Shown: positions 10,863 through 23,800 of the stretch, one piece after another
Numbering within the stretch: position 1 is the first letter of the stretch
Layout: each line of letters begins with the position of its first letter
Source of the DNA: Cristatella mucedo
Lineage: Eukaryota > Bryozoa > Phylactolaemata > Cristatellidae
Reading direction: 5' to 3'
NCBI GenBank assembly: GCA_009760855.2
Contig: WPIO01000015.1
Location: 3,311,001-3,375,000, forward strand
DNA length: 64,000 nt
Position numbers and translations under genes: made by a program
The notes under the pieces: generated by a model
The model's database searches: none
What the model was told of the DNA's origin: nothing
Seen by the model: only the letters and a program-made list of their open reading frames with translations

Positions 10863-11934
10863 AAAAACCCATGGGTCCTTGCATCTGTGTATGCTGCATA
10901 AAAACTGTTGACGGTAAGACAATCACTCGCAGTTCGCTTTACGGAATTCACTGAGTAATAACAGGTAATGTCTGAAATGTTATGTTTTTTAATTTATAAA
11001 ACTCTTGTACGTTTACCGGTTAGTAAACGGAAGAAAAAAGAAAGTCGTGAAGATTTATATTCCAAGAGTGAATTCGGCATCACTAGACTGACCACCAAAG
11101 CAATCGCTACTTCTGTACGTCTGACCCTTCCAAACGTAGATTTGACAAGAACGAGCATCACTCCCATCGCGCACCACGCCCCCTCCTACGGAAAGGGATC
11201 GACCATCTTCAACGGAGAGCAGTCAGTAAGGCAGCCAGGAGGATATTGCTGATCAATATTTAAATTTCGCATATGCTTTCAAAGAGAAGAAGCCTCATTT
11301 TCACAAACAGTAGGACCTCGACGATCTGCTCCGAGAGGCTGGTCTTCAGTGTGGCTCTTGGCTGGCCTTCCTTTGCTCAATTCTCACATCTAGATTCAAT
11401 GAGCGGGAATGCATGGATGAAAGTGTGAGAGCAACGGATCAGAGACAGCGCCACCAACTTTTTCCATCCATGCATTCGTATTCATGGCCATCTTCAGAGG
11501 ATTTATAGCATTTTCGGTAGCACTGACACAACTGCATTACTGCACTCGAGCCTGGAAAGTACCGCTGAGCCAGTAAGATCTATAGTCAGCTAGAGATTCC
11601 CTAATATTAGACATGAATCAAACTAATATGGTTAGACGTGGAATTGAATGTCTCTCGTGGCATTTTACAGATGCTGCATACAAAGTAATTCCAAATGTTT
11701 GTTGGTAACATCCACAAGCAGCAAGCGCAGCATAAGAAGGTACATGGACACGAAGGACGAATAACAAAAACCACCAAATGCTGTAATAAAAAGGTGCATT
11801 TTAAATGGAGCTTTTAAACGCCGAGTAGTTATTAAAGACGAAGCCTAAATCCGAGTACATGACGACGGTTCCCCAAGAAGATCGTCAGTTAGAAGAGTAA
11901 AATGGGTTCTGTTCCTATTTCACACTTAGATGGT
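10863..11934. other. No gene or element recognised
   Basis: Short frames only, including one at 10968-11252 (+) of 94 residues with no recognisable motif. Confidence 0.4.
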
Positions 11935-12265
11935 CCTATGAGTAGAAGTTCAGTAGCTCAAACTTTGAAAGCCTAAAACTCAAATTCAGCTCTGCCAGTA
12001 TATCTCTCGTAGCGTCTGCAATCATCTGGTTTTCCAGTTCCGAAGCGACTTTCTACATCGTCACCACATCAGCTCCACATTCCGGTCAGCCTACCTTCAG
12101 CTACACAACATTCAAAAAGCTGGACCTCCTTAGAAAACGGCAGCCAATGTGATCCAAGCGTGTAACTTACTACTCACAGGCCTTCCTGCCTGCGCCCCAA
12201 AATGCGTCAGCTCGTACAAAAAATTTACACGTAAGGTTGTCAGTGAACGTCACAGAATGATTTTA
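11935..12265 (+). mobile_element. L2-A internal fragment
   Basis: Matches the post-RT part of L2-A: CTCAAATTCAGCTCTGCCAGTATATCTC (shared with the 27.85 kb copy), ACCACATCAGCTCCAC, TTCAGCTACACAACATTC and the NSLLTGLPAC-encoding segment at about 12165-12195. It is frameshifted throughout. Confidence 0.75.
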
Positions 12266-13599
12266 GCATAAGTGAACGGCAGGCATGACAATCTATAGCA
12301 AGTTCATGTGGTCGGCGTGCGGATCGCTGTTCACGCTCAGGCCATTTCTCGGCCCTTTAATGTCTGCTCGTTGGCGAACCACTGAATTACGGCCTTCGGT
12401 GATTTGAGTGACGGCCCTTTGATGTCGTTCACGGCCTAGCCCGTTGGAGCGTATTTATTGCTGGGTCCTTTGAAAAGGATCATGCATGTAAGGTCAAGGT
12501 GGAAGTGCTAAGGCAGGTGGCTATAGCGCGCCGGCCAGAGTGAGGGCGCGTTCGAAATATGCCATTCCGAGGCCTTCGTTGGAGTGCATATTTGTGTCTA
12601 GGGCAGTGCGTCGGGTGTGTTTGCGCTTCATCGGTTTCGCAATCCCATTACACGGCGGCGACCACTTGATTCAATGCTAAGTTGGTATTTGTTATTCGGG
12701 CCACAGAGCGTCCCATAAACATGCGCTTTGGTGTAGTACGCCTCTGTCGAATCTGTTACTAAGGTATCATACGCAAACTTGTTCAATAAAGGCCGTCGAC
12801 CGTTCTCCTCACAATGGTTTTGATAGGGCCTAAGGTGGTTACTTCCGTAAGTCTTTTTCAGATTGCTGACATTTGCTTCGCAGCTTTCTGTAAGCATCCT
12901 ATTTAGGACACGTCACCTGTCCTGGTGACGATGGCTGAAAAAAGGCACAGCGCTGGAAGGCAATAGAAATAGCTCAGGATTGCCTACCCTGCACGTTTAG
13001 TCGGGCTAGACCCGTCCGTAAGTACTAGCTGATGGTCTGCTGCATCTTCCTGGTGTCAAATCTCAAGACATTTTCTAAAAGCATGCAATCGCCTAAAATT
13101 AGGTGGCTGAAGTGCAGTGAAGTGCACACCACTGGAAGCTGATGGTGGCTGAAGTGCAGTGAAGTGCACTGAAGTGCAAGTGCACTCCACTGGAAGCTGA
13201 TGAGCAGCTGGAGTAAAAATACACGAGAAGAGGAAGGAGGACGTTGGAGGACGTTGGTGTGTTGGAGGCCGGTACAACGAGTGAAGCAACACCCAGGCTC
13301 CGAGGGCACTTTGAAGTTCTGACAGCAGTTCGATGTTGCGATGCGCCAGCTACGCCGTTGGCGACGACCGGCCAGACGAACTGCCTAGCTTCGCTGGTGT
13401 GGCAGACAAATAAGTTCAAGTTACGGCCGCTGGTCGTAAAGAAACTGAATTCCAGTCATGCAGACGGGACATCTCACACCGCACAGTCAGCTAGTTTGGC
13501 TGGCTATTCCTCGCTTAGGCAGGCCTTGATTGTGGCAATGCTCCCCGGGTTACACTGTAGTAGTAGGCTGACTTGATAGTGAAAGGCAATGCGCCCATC
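12266..13599. other. No gene recognised; short tandem repeat at 13102-13203
   Basis: The tandem unit GTGGCTGAAGTGCAGTGAAG...CCACTGGAAGCTGAT occurs twice at 13102-13203, with an inner AAGTGCA/GTGAAGTGCA repeat. It creates overlapping open frames on both strands at 13025-13419 that I do not regard as genes. Confidence 0.45.
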
Positions 13600-13690
13600 C
13601 GATGACAATTCTTTTTAAATAGCTCACCTAGATTACGAGCAGACGTCACTAGAGCGATGCAATATAGGCAAATCTTGACTATGCAGACTC
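13600..13690 (-). mobile_element. L2-C fragment
   Basis: Contains CCTAGATTACGAGCAGACGTCACTAGAG, which matches the L2-C copies near 42,110 and 59,230. Only this short piece is recognisable. Confidence 0.55.
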
Positions 13691-13849
13691 TGAGGTGGCA
13701 TTAAAAGCTGTCGTAACTCGCCGTCGCCGTATAATAATCGTGAAAAAATCGAACCCATTTAATCGCGCTCAAAATAAAATCCACTGCAGAAAATCTGCTT
13801 ACTGGTTTGCCTTGACCTTGACATTGGCCTTGGCCTTGCTAGCGACAAG

Positions 13850-13972
13850 TCGGGTCCGACGCTCTTGCTTCCTTTGCAGCAAATGTAAAGTGCCTGGAAA
13901 AGAGATTGAGTTCTCTGAGGGCGCTCAAATCTCAATTGTATTGTTATTATTATTACTAAAAGCTGTAAGCAG
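13850..13972 (+). mobile_element. L2-A 3' tail
   Basis: The sense 3' end: GCTTCCTTTGCAGCAAATGTAAAGTGCC, hairpin GAAAAGAGATTGAGTTCTCTGAGGGCGC, then (TTATTA)n. Confidence 0.8.
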
Positions 13973-16900
13973 CGGTCCTTAAGCCAGCATGGTGCACCAG
14001 GCCACAGGCGCATTCAGTTCGGCCTCAGCTACTCGCTCCTGAGTAGATTAGTTTTAAGCCACCGCATCCAGGCACGGTTTGCCGACCGAGCTTCGCTATG
14101 CCCTCTGCCTTGGCCCAAGCTTCCAGAGCTGAAAAGCCGCCGACGCATCTCAGGCATCCGCCTCCAGAGTGACTCGCGCATCATTTCACAGATCTTCCCC
14201 AAAGCAAATACACTATTTCCTCTAAGGAGCTCAAGTCTCAAGCGACGCCCTTGGAGCGCCATGCTCACCCAACTTAATGGTGGTCGGAGCTCTTGATACC
14301 CAGGAAAAAACTAAGGAAAGCTAGGGGGCGGGGCAAACGCCGAGCCGTACATCAAACGCTCGTCCTTGACCGTTCTCGAGCTTGGAGTTGAGATCGTGCA
14401 ATCGAACTGACCCAGTGGTCGCGAAGAGCGAACTCGAAGAGCTCAATTGACATGGAATTTGATCCCTCTCCAGCCTTGAGTCAAAGGATTATCTCATCAA
14501 TTTTGACATCTATTTACTACCCTAATAAGACATCCGAGCGACATAAACGAAGGAGGCAACGAAGCGTGCAGTTTATAAGCTTCAGGTCGTTTCAGTTTCA
14601 GCTTCAGTCAACCGGCGAGCTGACCAGTCGCATCGAGATGCTTGCTAACATCGCAAGGACCCGATTACAATTGTCCAGCCCTTCCGCACTATTGTACGAC
14701 TCCCATTCCTGTGGGCTTGCTTCGGGAATTGCTGGCAAATATTGAACAATACATTTTGAGCAATAAAGGATGGATTGAGCGATGTTGGCCCTTTTATGGA
14801 GTGCAGCACTTTGTTTATTTCAGAAATGTGATAATCAAATCAAAGCACCCAGTCGGGGCGGCGCGGCGCTCGAAGCCCTCAGGGTCGGTTGTCTAGTCTA
14901 GACAGTCTAGTCTAGTCTAGTCTTTCCCACAGACTTTCGCAGCTCATTCTCTAATGGCATTTGCTGAATTTCCCGCCATCCCCACAGCTCCATGGAGCTC
15001 GTGAGAGCAGATTTAACCGTGCATGCGACGAAGTGCAATCCGCGATTGGGGAAATTCTTCGTCGTGCCGAAATTCTAAAAGTTAATATCCTTAGAATCCT
15101 TTCAGTACGACGGACGATTGTGGCTCAACCGGCGGCTCACAGTCGCAGTCACAGCGAGCGGCAGCGGCAGCTTCGCGGTCGGGAGCGCACGAGCTAAGAA
15201 TGGCTCGAGGTCGTTCGTTGCAGCGCTGCTCTTCCAGACTCCCGAGCTGTCCGCCACGGACGCTTCACATCTCGCCGCGAGCAGCTCCAGTTAGTGCCTC
15301 CCCAGGTTGCTCGACCGCCGCCCCTTGGCGAGCGGCGCCCGCAGCCATTACAGAGAGCAGTAGTCAGTGGTGAGCTCGCTCAGCTCACTTGACCTGTCGC
15401 AGTGATTAAACGGTCGTTAAACAGCTCACGTCGCACGCTCTCGTACTTTGTGCAGGTCTAGCACTCAATCGGCAACGATCGCACCGAACGATAGGCATTC
15501 GAGAATTTATATCTATATTTTATATATTTATATATTTTATATTTATTTTTGAGAATTAGCTAGCGGACAAAGCAGCGATTAACAGTCACTGGTCGGGGCT
15601 GTGTACAGAACACTGCTCGAAACACGGCGCTCGGCTAATTCAAATACGTACGTGCCGGTGCGTGGCGGCGAGATGGAGTAGATTATATTGCCGTCCCTGA
15701 TCGCAGTCGTTGGGAGTTAAGCGGCCATGACCTTTTGCCCTTTCAAACGTGTGCAGTCAGCCTCCGACTTACGACGGTTCGACGTGCGAAAATTTGAATA
15801 TAAGAACTCGGCCACCGTCACTCAACAAAAATCCGAAAACCAAATGTATCCCAGAAAACTTTCAAAATCCGTGTGCCATCATTAGATTTGAGAACGCAAA
15901 AAACTGTACGGAGGGAAGTGCGCCTAGCAGCTATGCCTTGTGAGTATTAAGGGCTATCGCATACCATGTTCAACTTACTTTATCAAGTGTGTTATTATTA
16001 TTATTATTAAATTGCTTACGAAAATTCAATGTACGTCAGGCTCTCTGGTCCCTATCTATTTCTTAAGTACTCGGCCGAACTCTTTGCTGTTGAAGCTTAA
16101 TTCAGTTCATTACCGGAGAAAACGAATGATGATGGAAGGGTTTGCATAGAAGAAATGTTGTTCAGTTGATCGATCTCGGCACTGGCTACTGATGCCAATT
16201 ATGCCGACTGGTTGCAATTTTCTGCCCGCTGATCTGTGTAAGCAGCGATTCAAGCACAATGTAAACTGCAGTTCATTCAAGGGCATTAACTGCAGGACTC
16301 TACCAATGCCATTTGGACGATGGTACTCAACGGTTACTGGCTAAGGCTTGGGGCAGATCGAGCAGTTTGTCACCATCGGGTGTACAGCCTCAACATCGAA
16401 GGCTGCAACAGAGATCTAATACATAATAGTTTTTCACATCTTGATACCCATTTTCCCTTCATATGTCCCCATATGTCCCATGTGTCCCTAGGTAGGAATG
16501 TCAGCTTAGGGTCGATGACCACATCATTATCCTTCGCTGTTACTAGACAAGATCGCCAGCCAATGTAATGCATTGGTGATGGTAACTATAAGGTCACAGA
16601 CAGCCGCTGCAAAGTCATTTCTTTACTGGGCCAGAAGCGAATTAGTTTGTCGGGCTTATTGAAACAACATACAACTAGCCAGCATAAAGGATATCTTGTC
16701 AAGTGTGAGGAATGTGTCACCAACAGCCTCGAGCTCTCTATAATGGAAAAGATTGTGGTCTCCATTTGACTTTTCGACGATGCACTGGTAAGAATATCAT
16801 ACGTTCAATTCATGTTGCCAGGCGTGTGGGGACCCTAAAACTGAAGGGATTCGCGAGAGGATATAACGACTCCTGGTTGAGACAAATTCAATGTTTGACG

Positions 16901-19409
16901 TGGTCAGCAAAGCGAAAGCGTTTGGTGTTCTGTCTTTTCTCTAAAGCAAGTCCACGAAGTTAGCGGCTGAAATTCGTGCCAGCATTTCTCACCATAAGGG
17001 TATCTCGAGGCCCCTATGGCGTCATCAGATCAGCAGCTCCACACGACAACAACTTCGCCTCAGAATTAAAAGAGCACACGATATACGCCGCAGATAGATG
17101 CCCTCGCGAACTTGTTCCATGGCCAAACACCGGGGTTTCTTGATCTCCATCTAGACAAGACGGTCAAAGTGGTTTGATTCCACGGCCACGATTTAGCTCT
17201 TTAGAGCCCCGAGAGTCTCTTCAGTCGAGACGGGTCTTCTATTGTAGCTACGCTCAGACGGTGAATGTTTCGGCAACAGCAGCAGCAGTCGTCACAAGCT
17301 CCTCCTGCTTCACTGTCATAAGTCGCAGCACTGCCGACGCTGGTTCGCTATGGCTTCGTCGCACCTCGAACGCGCTGAGCTCTGCTCCAGCGGCACCTGC
17401 TTCAGCCGCGAAACGGCGGCGTGCTCAATCAGCTTAGCAGATTACGACCGACATCCATTATCCGCGGTTCCTGATTTATAATGGCTCGCGTAGCTTAAGC
17501 GATAATGTAGGGCCAAGCCAGCATTAAGGCCAAAGCCGCGTTTTAGGCATTCAGTTGTCCTCATGAGTTGGCATGAGTATTTTAGCTCATTTGATCTCTA
17601 GGCTTAGAGCCACGTGAGAGCTTCTGCACATCATGGCTGCTGTTAAAGGCCCGTAGCCCTCCGTCGCTGCCATGTAGACTAGTCTCAGCGACGGATGTAG
17701 ACTTATATAGTCTCAGCGACGGATATAGACTTGTTATCTGAAGGTTGCTCTTCGTCGCTGCCGAATTCCTCTACCGTCGGCATGCCTGGGTACAGTGGTG
17801 CTGCACCAAAAAAGTCACCAAGTGACTTCCATGGATCAGAGCTTCTTAGGTATATGTCGCGTGGCGCGTCATCTGGGACCGTAACGAGGGCTGTGTTTTT
17901 GGTCTGGTACAGCGAGCTCGTTCTTCTTTCCTCGCAATAGTTAGCTCGAATAGCCTGAACTTTGGACAAGGTTTGCATCGATTTCGTTAGTACATGTCTG
18001 TCGGTATGCTGTGTACGCCCAGATAGCCTTGTCGAGTCTGGATAGTTACGATAATTAAGTCTCTCCCCACTTCAATACCCTGGCTTCAGCTAACGATCTT
18101 CAGAAATCTGTGGTTCAATTTAACCACCCGACCTGTAAGTTGATCTCGTAACTACTTTCTGGAGACGTGGCTGATCGCTTTCGAGTACCAACGTCTTTGG
18201 TATGCATCGTTTTAGTGTCCTTCATTTGGAATAATGCTCTGCAGGCATGTCGGCGGTGGGCCTGACTATTTACTGATTCACTGTCTCCTTCTTGAGTCGG
18301 CTGGCGGGCTCTAACTGCTGCTATGACCTCGGAGCGGGCCGTGTGCTCTGCGCCGTGTAATTCAACGGCCAATATCGGGCTGATGGCTCAGCCAAGACTT
18401 GTCGTGCGAGTAAAAAACGCAGCATTTGATGTTAAAGCTTGCCGGGTCCATCTTCCGACGAGTGGGAAACCAGTGGCTGTGCCTTGCTAGTCAAGCGAGA
18501 TACTTTTGTGTCTTTATTTAGACCAACAGTCGCACACAAATCTAAAAGACCTAGTCGGTGCACTGCTTATAAAAACCTGAGCACAGCTGGCGACGTGAGC
18601 GGTAATCGGGTGGTAGCATGGCCCCCGAATTGCTGAAGCGAGGCAGTCACGTGAAATGCTAGCAGTCACCTTTAGCTTTTGAACATAGGCTTGCATCCTC
18701 TCTTCATTTCTCAAGGATGGTTATCATCAACGATTCTGTTGTCGTACGGGTCGGCTGTTGAAGAGCTCTTCGTAACGAGTTACACTGGCTGCATTTGTCA
18801 TATAGTTAATGAAGATAATCAAGCTGTAATTACATCCCACAGGTATTGATTCATCACAATTCAGTCGAAATAAAATCTATCAGTCAATCAAACATCGTGC
18901 TATCACGAATAGGTTGCAGCTCGTCACATTAGCTGCTGAAATGCTTTCAAAGCAAGTAAAGACTGTATAATGTTCCCCAAATAAAGCAAGTGACCTTTGT
19001 GACCGTAGTGTCATCAGCCCCTTTCAAACCGTCGTCAGCCGAGGCTAGGGGTTTTGAAGCAAGCAAATTTTCGGAAAACCTTAATTATTTAGGCTAAGTC
19101 ACGACTTTAACTTTTCGAACTGCATTGTAATTCTCTCTGTTTCAGAAAACACATGTTATTCATGGTATATCTATCCTCTCGTGACAGTTGCTACCTTGCA
19201 TCCCTCGCAATCCTGAAGATTCATTATTATTTCAAGCCTACGTCTTTCTTAGCACAACCAATTTGACCTTATCAATTCCTTTTTTCTGTCTTAATTAAGT
19301 GCATTTATATTTAACTATTGACCTTACTCGACAGAAGATACAGCCGCTTTACCTCGACAGGCTGCGGGCATTAGCTCTACTTCCAACTTGCATGGCGACA
19401 TCCCCTGAC
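13973..19409. other. Mostly unassigned sequence with simple repeats
   Basis: No gene is recognised. Visible details are a TCTAG simple repeat at 14891-14932, an AT-rich TATAT tract at 15505-15550, and a possible very short L2-A-like end (TTTATCAAGTGTGTTATTATTATT) at about 15980-16010. There is also possible decayed L2-A coding DNA at about 16487-16560 (GATGACCACATCA) and a 28-bp tandem duplication at 17681-17732. Frames such as 17174-17437 (+) are low-complexity and not convincing. Confidence 0.4.
17681..17732. repeat. 28-bp tandem duplication with inverted partner
   Basis: AGTCTCAGCGACGGAT.TAGACTT occurs at 17681-17704 and 17709-17732. The nearby CCGTCGCTG at about 17661-17669 can pair with CAGCGACGG in the unit. 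Confidence 0.8.
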
Positions 19410-19915
19410 TTAATAATATTAATAAGAATAACAATAACACTTGATAAAGCGCCCTCAGAAAACTCGGTCTCTTTCCAGGCGCTTTACATTTGCTCAAAGT
19501 AAGCATGCTTGAATGGTTACTAGTAGCATGCTCAATAAACAACAAGAATAACATGGTTAGGGGTGACATGCACAGGGTCAGCAGGAGAGTGTGGTTAGTG
19601 GCATTATGCATAGTGTCACCAGGCATAAGCAAATAAAATATGAATCACAGGGACCCACTAAATACTGTCATAAATAGGTGCGTTTTTAATTTTATTTTAA
19701 GTTGTGGTCAAGTCAGGAGATGTCGTGACGAAATTCGGGAGTGATTTCCAGGCTTCGGGAGCATTCGAACTAAATGCACGGTCTCCAAAGGATTTGAGGT
19801 TTGTACGAGGTATAGGTAAACAGCTAGATTCCTAAAAGTGAGTGGTACGATGTTTAACCTGGTGGTGGAGTCGATCTGATAGATAGGCTGGAGCCAAAGA
19901 ATAAAGAGACCTGAA
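19410..19915 (-). mobile_element. L2-A 3' end, 5'-truncated
   Basis: (AAT/AAC)n and the reversed hairpin (GCGCCCTCAGAAAACTCGGTCTC) at about 19410-19480, then 3' UTR, then the C-terminal coding part to about 19915. The minus-strand frame at 19708-20064 begins outside the element and ends inside it, so it is not a gene. Confidence 0.85.
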
Positions 19916-20039
19916 ACACAAGTTGCGTCACGGTCGCTTACTACTGCGTTTTTTACCCTTACGAAGTTTTGAGGGCGTGACAGCGCCCTCAAGCGGTTCC
20001 GCCCCAGCCGACGCACCGCCTGCCTCACGCGAGCGCTAG

Positions 20040-20128
20040 ACGCCGGCACACGTGACTGCATCATTGCCTCGCTTTTGGCACTTACCGTCTGTCTACCGAC
20101 CTGCGTGGACGCTATTCACTCTCACGCA

Positions 20129-20186
<58 letters not shown>

Positions 20187-20396
20187 CTCTCTGTCTCTCT
20201 CGTCACGCCTTATGCTCCGGAGCAGACAGCCCGACGGCTACGACCACCAGTACGTACGCTCGGCAGCCTGCGTCGCCTGTGTACAAAAACCGCCGCCGCT
20301 CTCTCGTCATGCACGACACCACAACGCGTGTAGACAAAAACCGCCGCCGTACACGCTGCGTGACTGCACACCGTGGACGCTAATCACTCTCACGCA

Positions 20397-20469
<73 letters not shown>

Positions 20470-20560
20470 CGCCGTCATCGGAGCAGGGACAACGCGTGTG
20501 TGGGCGTCTTCACCATATTTCGTTCTCTTCGCCTCGCCGCCGTGTGCGCGCGCCAGCCCC
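20040..20560. repeat. Two TC microsatellites in a tandemly duplicated unit
   Basis: (TC)n tracts lie at 20131-20202 and 20399-20467. Each is preceded by CGTGACTGCA...GTGGACGCTA.TCACTCTCACGCACTCC and followed by GC-rich sequence with CGGAGCAG. So the flank plus microsatellite is duplicated with a period of about 270 bp. Shared short motifs (ACAAAAACCGCCGCCG) also occur twice. The Leu/Ser-rich open frames here are artefacts of the tract. Confidence 0.85.
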
Positions 20561-21489
20561 TATAAGTGGTGACGTCTTGACGTTGACTCAACACGCAGCA
20601 TTACACAACCGAAAACCGTGTTGCTGGTTTAATTTAACCGCGCCTGTGTGGTTACACTTACTAGTTACCGTAATATTAACTTACTTATGCATTTTATAAT
20701 ACAGATTGAAAAACTACAGTTAGTATAACGGTGCGAGTTTAAGGGAGCGCGACATGAACTGCAAGTATGAGTCCGGTTGGAAAAAGCGCCGTAAACAGGC
20801 GAAGAGGGATGCTTTGGCTATAACTGGAACGCGGTCGATTATGACGTACTTTGGAAGGAAACTCAGCCCTTCGTGACCACTCCAGCTCAGGAGGCTGAGC
20901 TAGGACAGGACTTCTAAGCTCTAATGATTGCGACTACTAACGTAAATGGGACAGCAGCTAAAACTGAAGAGAAAATCCAAGCGGACTGAAAGCCGTTCCA
21001 GTATGCAGAAGACGCTCAACAGACGCTACCGAGTTTATAAAACGTGGTTATATTCCAGTCTATCTTATGTCTGCTACTCTACAGACCTCGGCGAATGGTC
21101 CGTTGAGATTTTTGACAACATTCACGAGTACTGGACGACAGCAGGTCTGAGTGGGCAATGTGCCCACTCAGACCCTGATTTCACTCCAACCAGATCTATC
21201 TATGCAGTCGATAAAAAAACCAAGAAAATGCTCACGTGACCTGTTCAAAAAATGTACCCACTGTCGAAGGAAGCTACTGATCGTGTCTGGCTTTGAAATT
21301 CATTATCTAAACTTTGTCTAATCTCATTTCCATGCAAGTTAATGTCAGTTGTAGCCTTCGGCACAAAAGGTTTTTGCAACTGGTAGCATAAAAGCAATAA
21401 ATCATGGCTCACGAGGTCAGTTCAACTCATCGAGCATCCGTGATTTTAAACTGCTAACGCAACGTGACACAGCAAACAGTGTTGATAAG

Positions 21490-21852
21490 ATATAATTAAT
21501 ACTAATAATAATAATGCACTTGATAAACCGCCCTCAGAGAACTCAATCTCTCTCTAGACGCTTTACACTTGCTGCAAAGGGAAATAGAATTGAATGGTCA
21601 GTAATATCATGCTTGATAAACAAAACAATGAATAACATGGTTAGGGGTGACATGCACAGGATCAGCATGCAAATGTGGTTAGTGGCAGCATGCACAGTGT
21701 CAGCACGCATAAGCACATCAAGGACGAAACACAGATACCCACTAAATGCTGTCGTAAATAGGTGTTTTTAAATTCTTTTTTAATGTGGTCAGGTCAGGGG
21801 ATGTTCTGATGCAGGTCGGGAGGGAGTTCCACGCTTTGGGAGCAATTAATAA
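21490..21852 (-). mobile_element. L2-A 3' end inserted in the hAT gene
   Basis: (AAT)n, the reversed hairpin (CGCCCTCAGAGAACTCAATCTCTC), then 3' UTR and the start of the C-terminal coding region to about 21852. hAT sequence is found on both sides (finger region before, AFRGDN region after). Confidence 0.9.
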
Positions 21853-22049
21853 AGCAACTTGACAGAAAATATGAGTATTTGCGTGCTGTTCTCGAACGAT
21901 TGTTTGAAACTACTTTATTTGTATCTGACCGTGACCTGGCCTTTAGAGGTGACAATCAGATCGTTGGCTATGCCCATAATGACAATTATTTTGGAATCGT
22001 TAAACTTATATCCAAATTTTATATAAGCTCCTTCATGGCTGAAAACCTG

Positions 22050-22212
22050 CAGATAATAATACATTTGATAAAGCACTCTTGGATAACTCAATCTCTTTCT
22101 AGACACTTTACATTTGCTACAAAGGAAGTACGATTGAATGGTTAGTGGTAGCATGCTTAATAAATATCAAGAACAATATGGTTAGGGGTGGCATGCTCAA
22201 AGTCAGCATGCA
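22050..22212 (-). mobile_element. L2-A 3' end inserted in the hAT gene (second insertion)
   Basis: AATAATACATTTGATAAAG, the reversed hairpin (GATAACTCAATCTCTTTCTAG) and 3' UTR to about 22212. It is flanked by hAT coding sequence (FMAENLQ before, TSYLSANIC after) and 5'-truncated. Confidence 0.9.
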
Positions 22213-23800
22213 TGCTAATAAGGAAAAATAACTCACTTCCTATCTGTCTGCCAACATCTGCAATAAACGAATTCAGTTTACTGGCCAGTCAGTTGTCGAT
22301 CTAATGAAGGCCCAAGTTCAGTCTGCCCATTACTTCTCAATCTCAGTTCATTCGATGCCTGGTACAGCACATCGGGATCTCCTGACAGTGATCATCCGTT
22401 ACGTATTGCCATCTGGCCCAGGTGAGCGGTTCCGTATATATCTACCTCGAGAAGGTCACAGAGGCGAACAACTTGCAGATAACTTGCTTTAGTTTCTGCA
22501 CAGCTGGATGATCAACAATTACTATTTTCATGGACAGTCGTATGATAACGCCAGCCACTTGAGCGGCAAATACAGAGCTATGCAGGCTCTTATATACGGC
22601 AGGTAAATCCTCATACCGCCTATATACCTTGTGCAGGCCGTTCCTTGAACCTCGTTGGTCAGTGCGCAACAGCCTGCTGTTCCCATTCTATATCGTTCTT
22701 TGACTTTGTACAATTGCTGTTCGGGTGTTTTGCTCGCTTAACAGCACATTGGGCTATCCTCAAAGACAAGCTGGAACAGACTGCAGGCGGGCTAACACTA
22801 AAGAGACTGTCAGACATACGGTGGTCAGCACGATTCGATAAGGCAAATGCTCTGGTCAGGAACTATGATGAGATTTTCAAAGCTCTGGAGGAAATTATAG
22901 ATGACAAAGTGGGCGACCACAAGGCAGTGATGTGTCTAGAAGCCGGAGGATTGCATGATCAAATGCAGTGCCTTGAAGCGGGCATAATGGCTACTTTCTT
23001 GCAGAAGGTTCTCCAAAGATTCCAAGCCATAAGCGTGTCATTGCAGTCAGCTGATCCAAATTTAAAATCTAGGGCTGCTATTTATGACACACTACAGATG
23101 TACGCCCGAAGCCTTCGTGAACAGTTTGGCCACTTTTAAGCACACAGCAACACGCTGTGAAAACTATCGGACTGATCTCATCAAGCGAGTACGCAGACAA
23201 AATTGCAGACATAACGAATCCGGCGCGGACACTGAGATTCAGTTGCAACCCCTTAATAAATTCCGTACAGCCAAACTCCTCGATATCATCGACAGCCTTG
23301 CTGCTGCACTGGCGAAGGTCAAGGAAGCATAGGCAGAATCAGCCGACCGATTAGCTTTCTTGCGTAAAGTTGCATCCCTCACTGATGCAGAAATTCGAGA
23401 AGGTTCAAGCAAGTTAGTTGATTGCTATGCCTCCGATCTTGATATGCCTGCACTACGGAAGATTAAGTACAATTTAAGGCATGCTGAGGTCAGAGTAAGA
23501 CGACATACAGAAAGATGAGAATGACGATCCAGATAACTCAACAATCTGCAGCAAGATCGAAATTTAGTTTTAGCGCTTCGACATTGATAGTGGCATCAGT
23601 AGCATGTTTGCAAACACCAAGATTGCTCAAGCAAATTCTCCTCTGCCTCATGGTGACGAATTGCTCAGGCGAGCAGCCACTCAGCGAGCTGAAGCTGATT
23701 AAGAATCATCCTAAATCAACTATGTCGTCCGAGCGTGTGAGCTTAGCTTGTTGAGCATCGAGCAGAACCTTCTCTGACAAGGTTAACTCTGACTGCATTA

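Larger units (their letters stand above)
20754..23800 (+). pseudogene. hAT-family transposase (ZMYM1-like), decayed and interrupted
   Basis: Fragments in collinear order match the hAT transposase group that includes zinc-finger MYM-type 1-like proteins. At 20754-20876 there is an N-terminal K/R-rich start (KYESGWKKRRKQAKRD), then a stop. At 20946-21310 comes the TTF-finger lead-in (DLGEWSVEIFDNI, then PLSKEATDRVW), with KGF.NW.HKS near 21370-21400. At 21860-22050 is LAFRGDNQIVG. At 22225-22500 are TSYLSANIC, YFSISVHSM and TVIIRYVLPSG. At 22530-22600 is FHGQSYDNASHLSGKY. At 22640-23139 are SLNLVGQC and TLKRLSDIRWSAR. At 23640-23790 is the C-terminal hAT dimerisation motif (TNCSGEQPLSELKLIKN, then SIEQNLL). 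Stops and frameshifts break the frame at least five times, and two L2-A insertions split it. It is inactive. I did not find terminal inverted repeats. Confidence 0.85.

Noticed and set aside
13080-13210. Possible CRISPR-like array
   Set aside because: Only two degenerate units without distinct spacers, in a eukaryotic context.
20052-20699. Leu/Ser-rich frames across the TC tracts
   Set aside because: They are translations of the (TC)n microsatellites.
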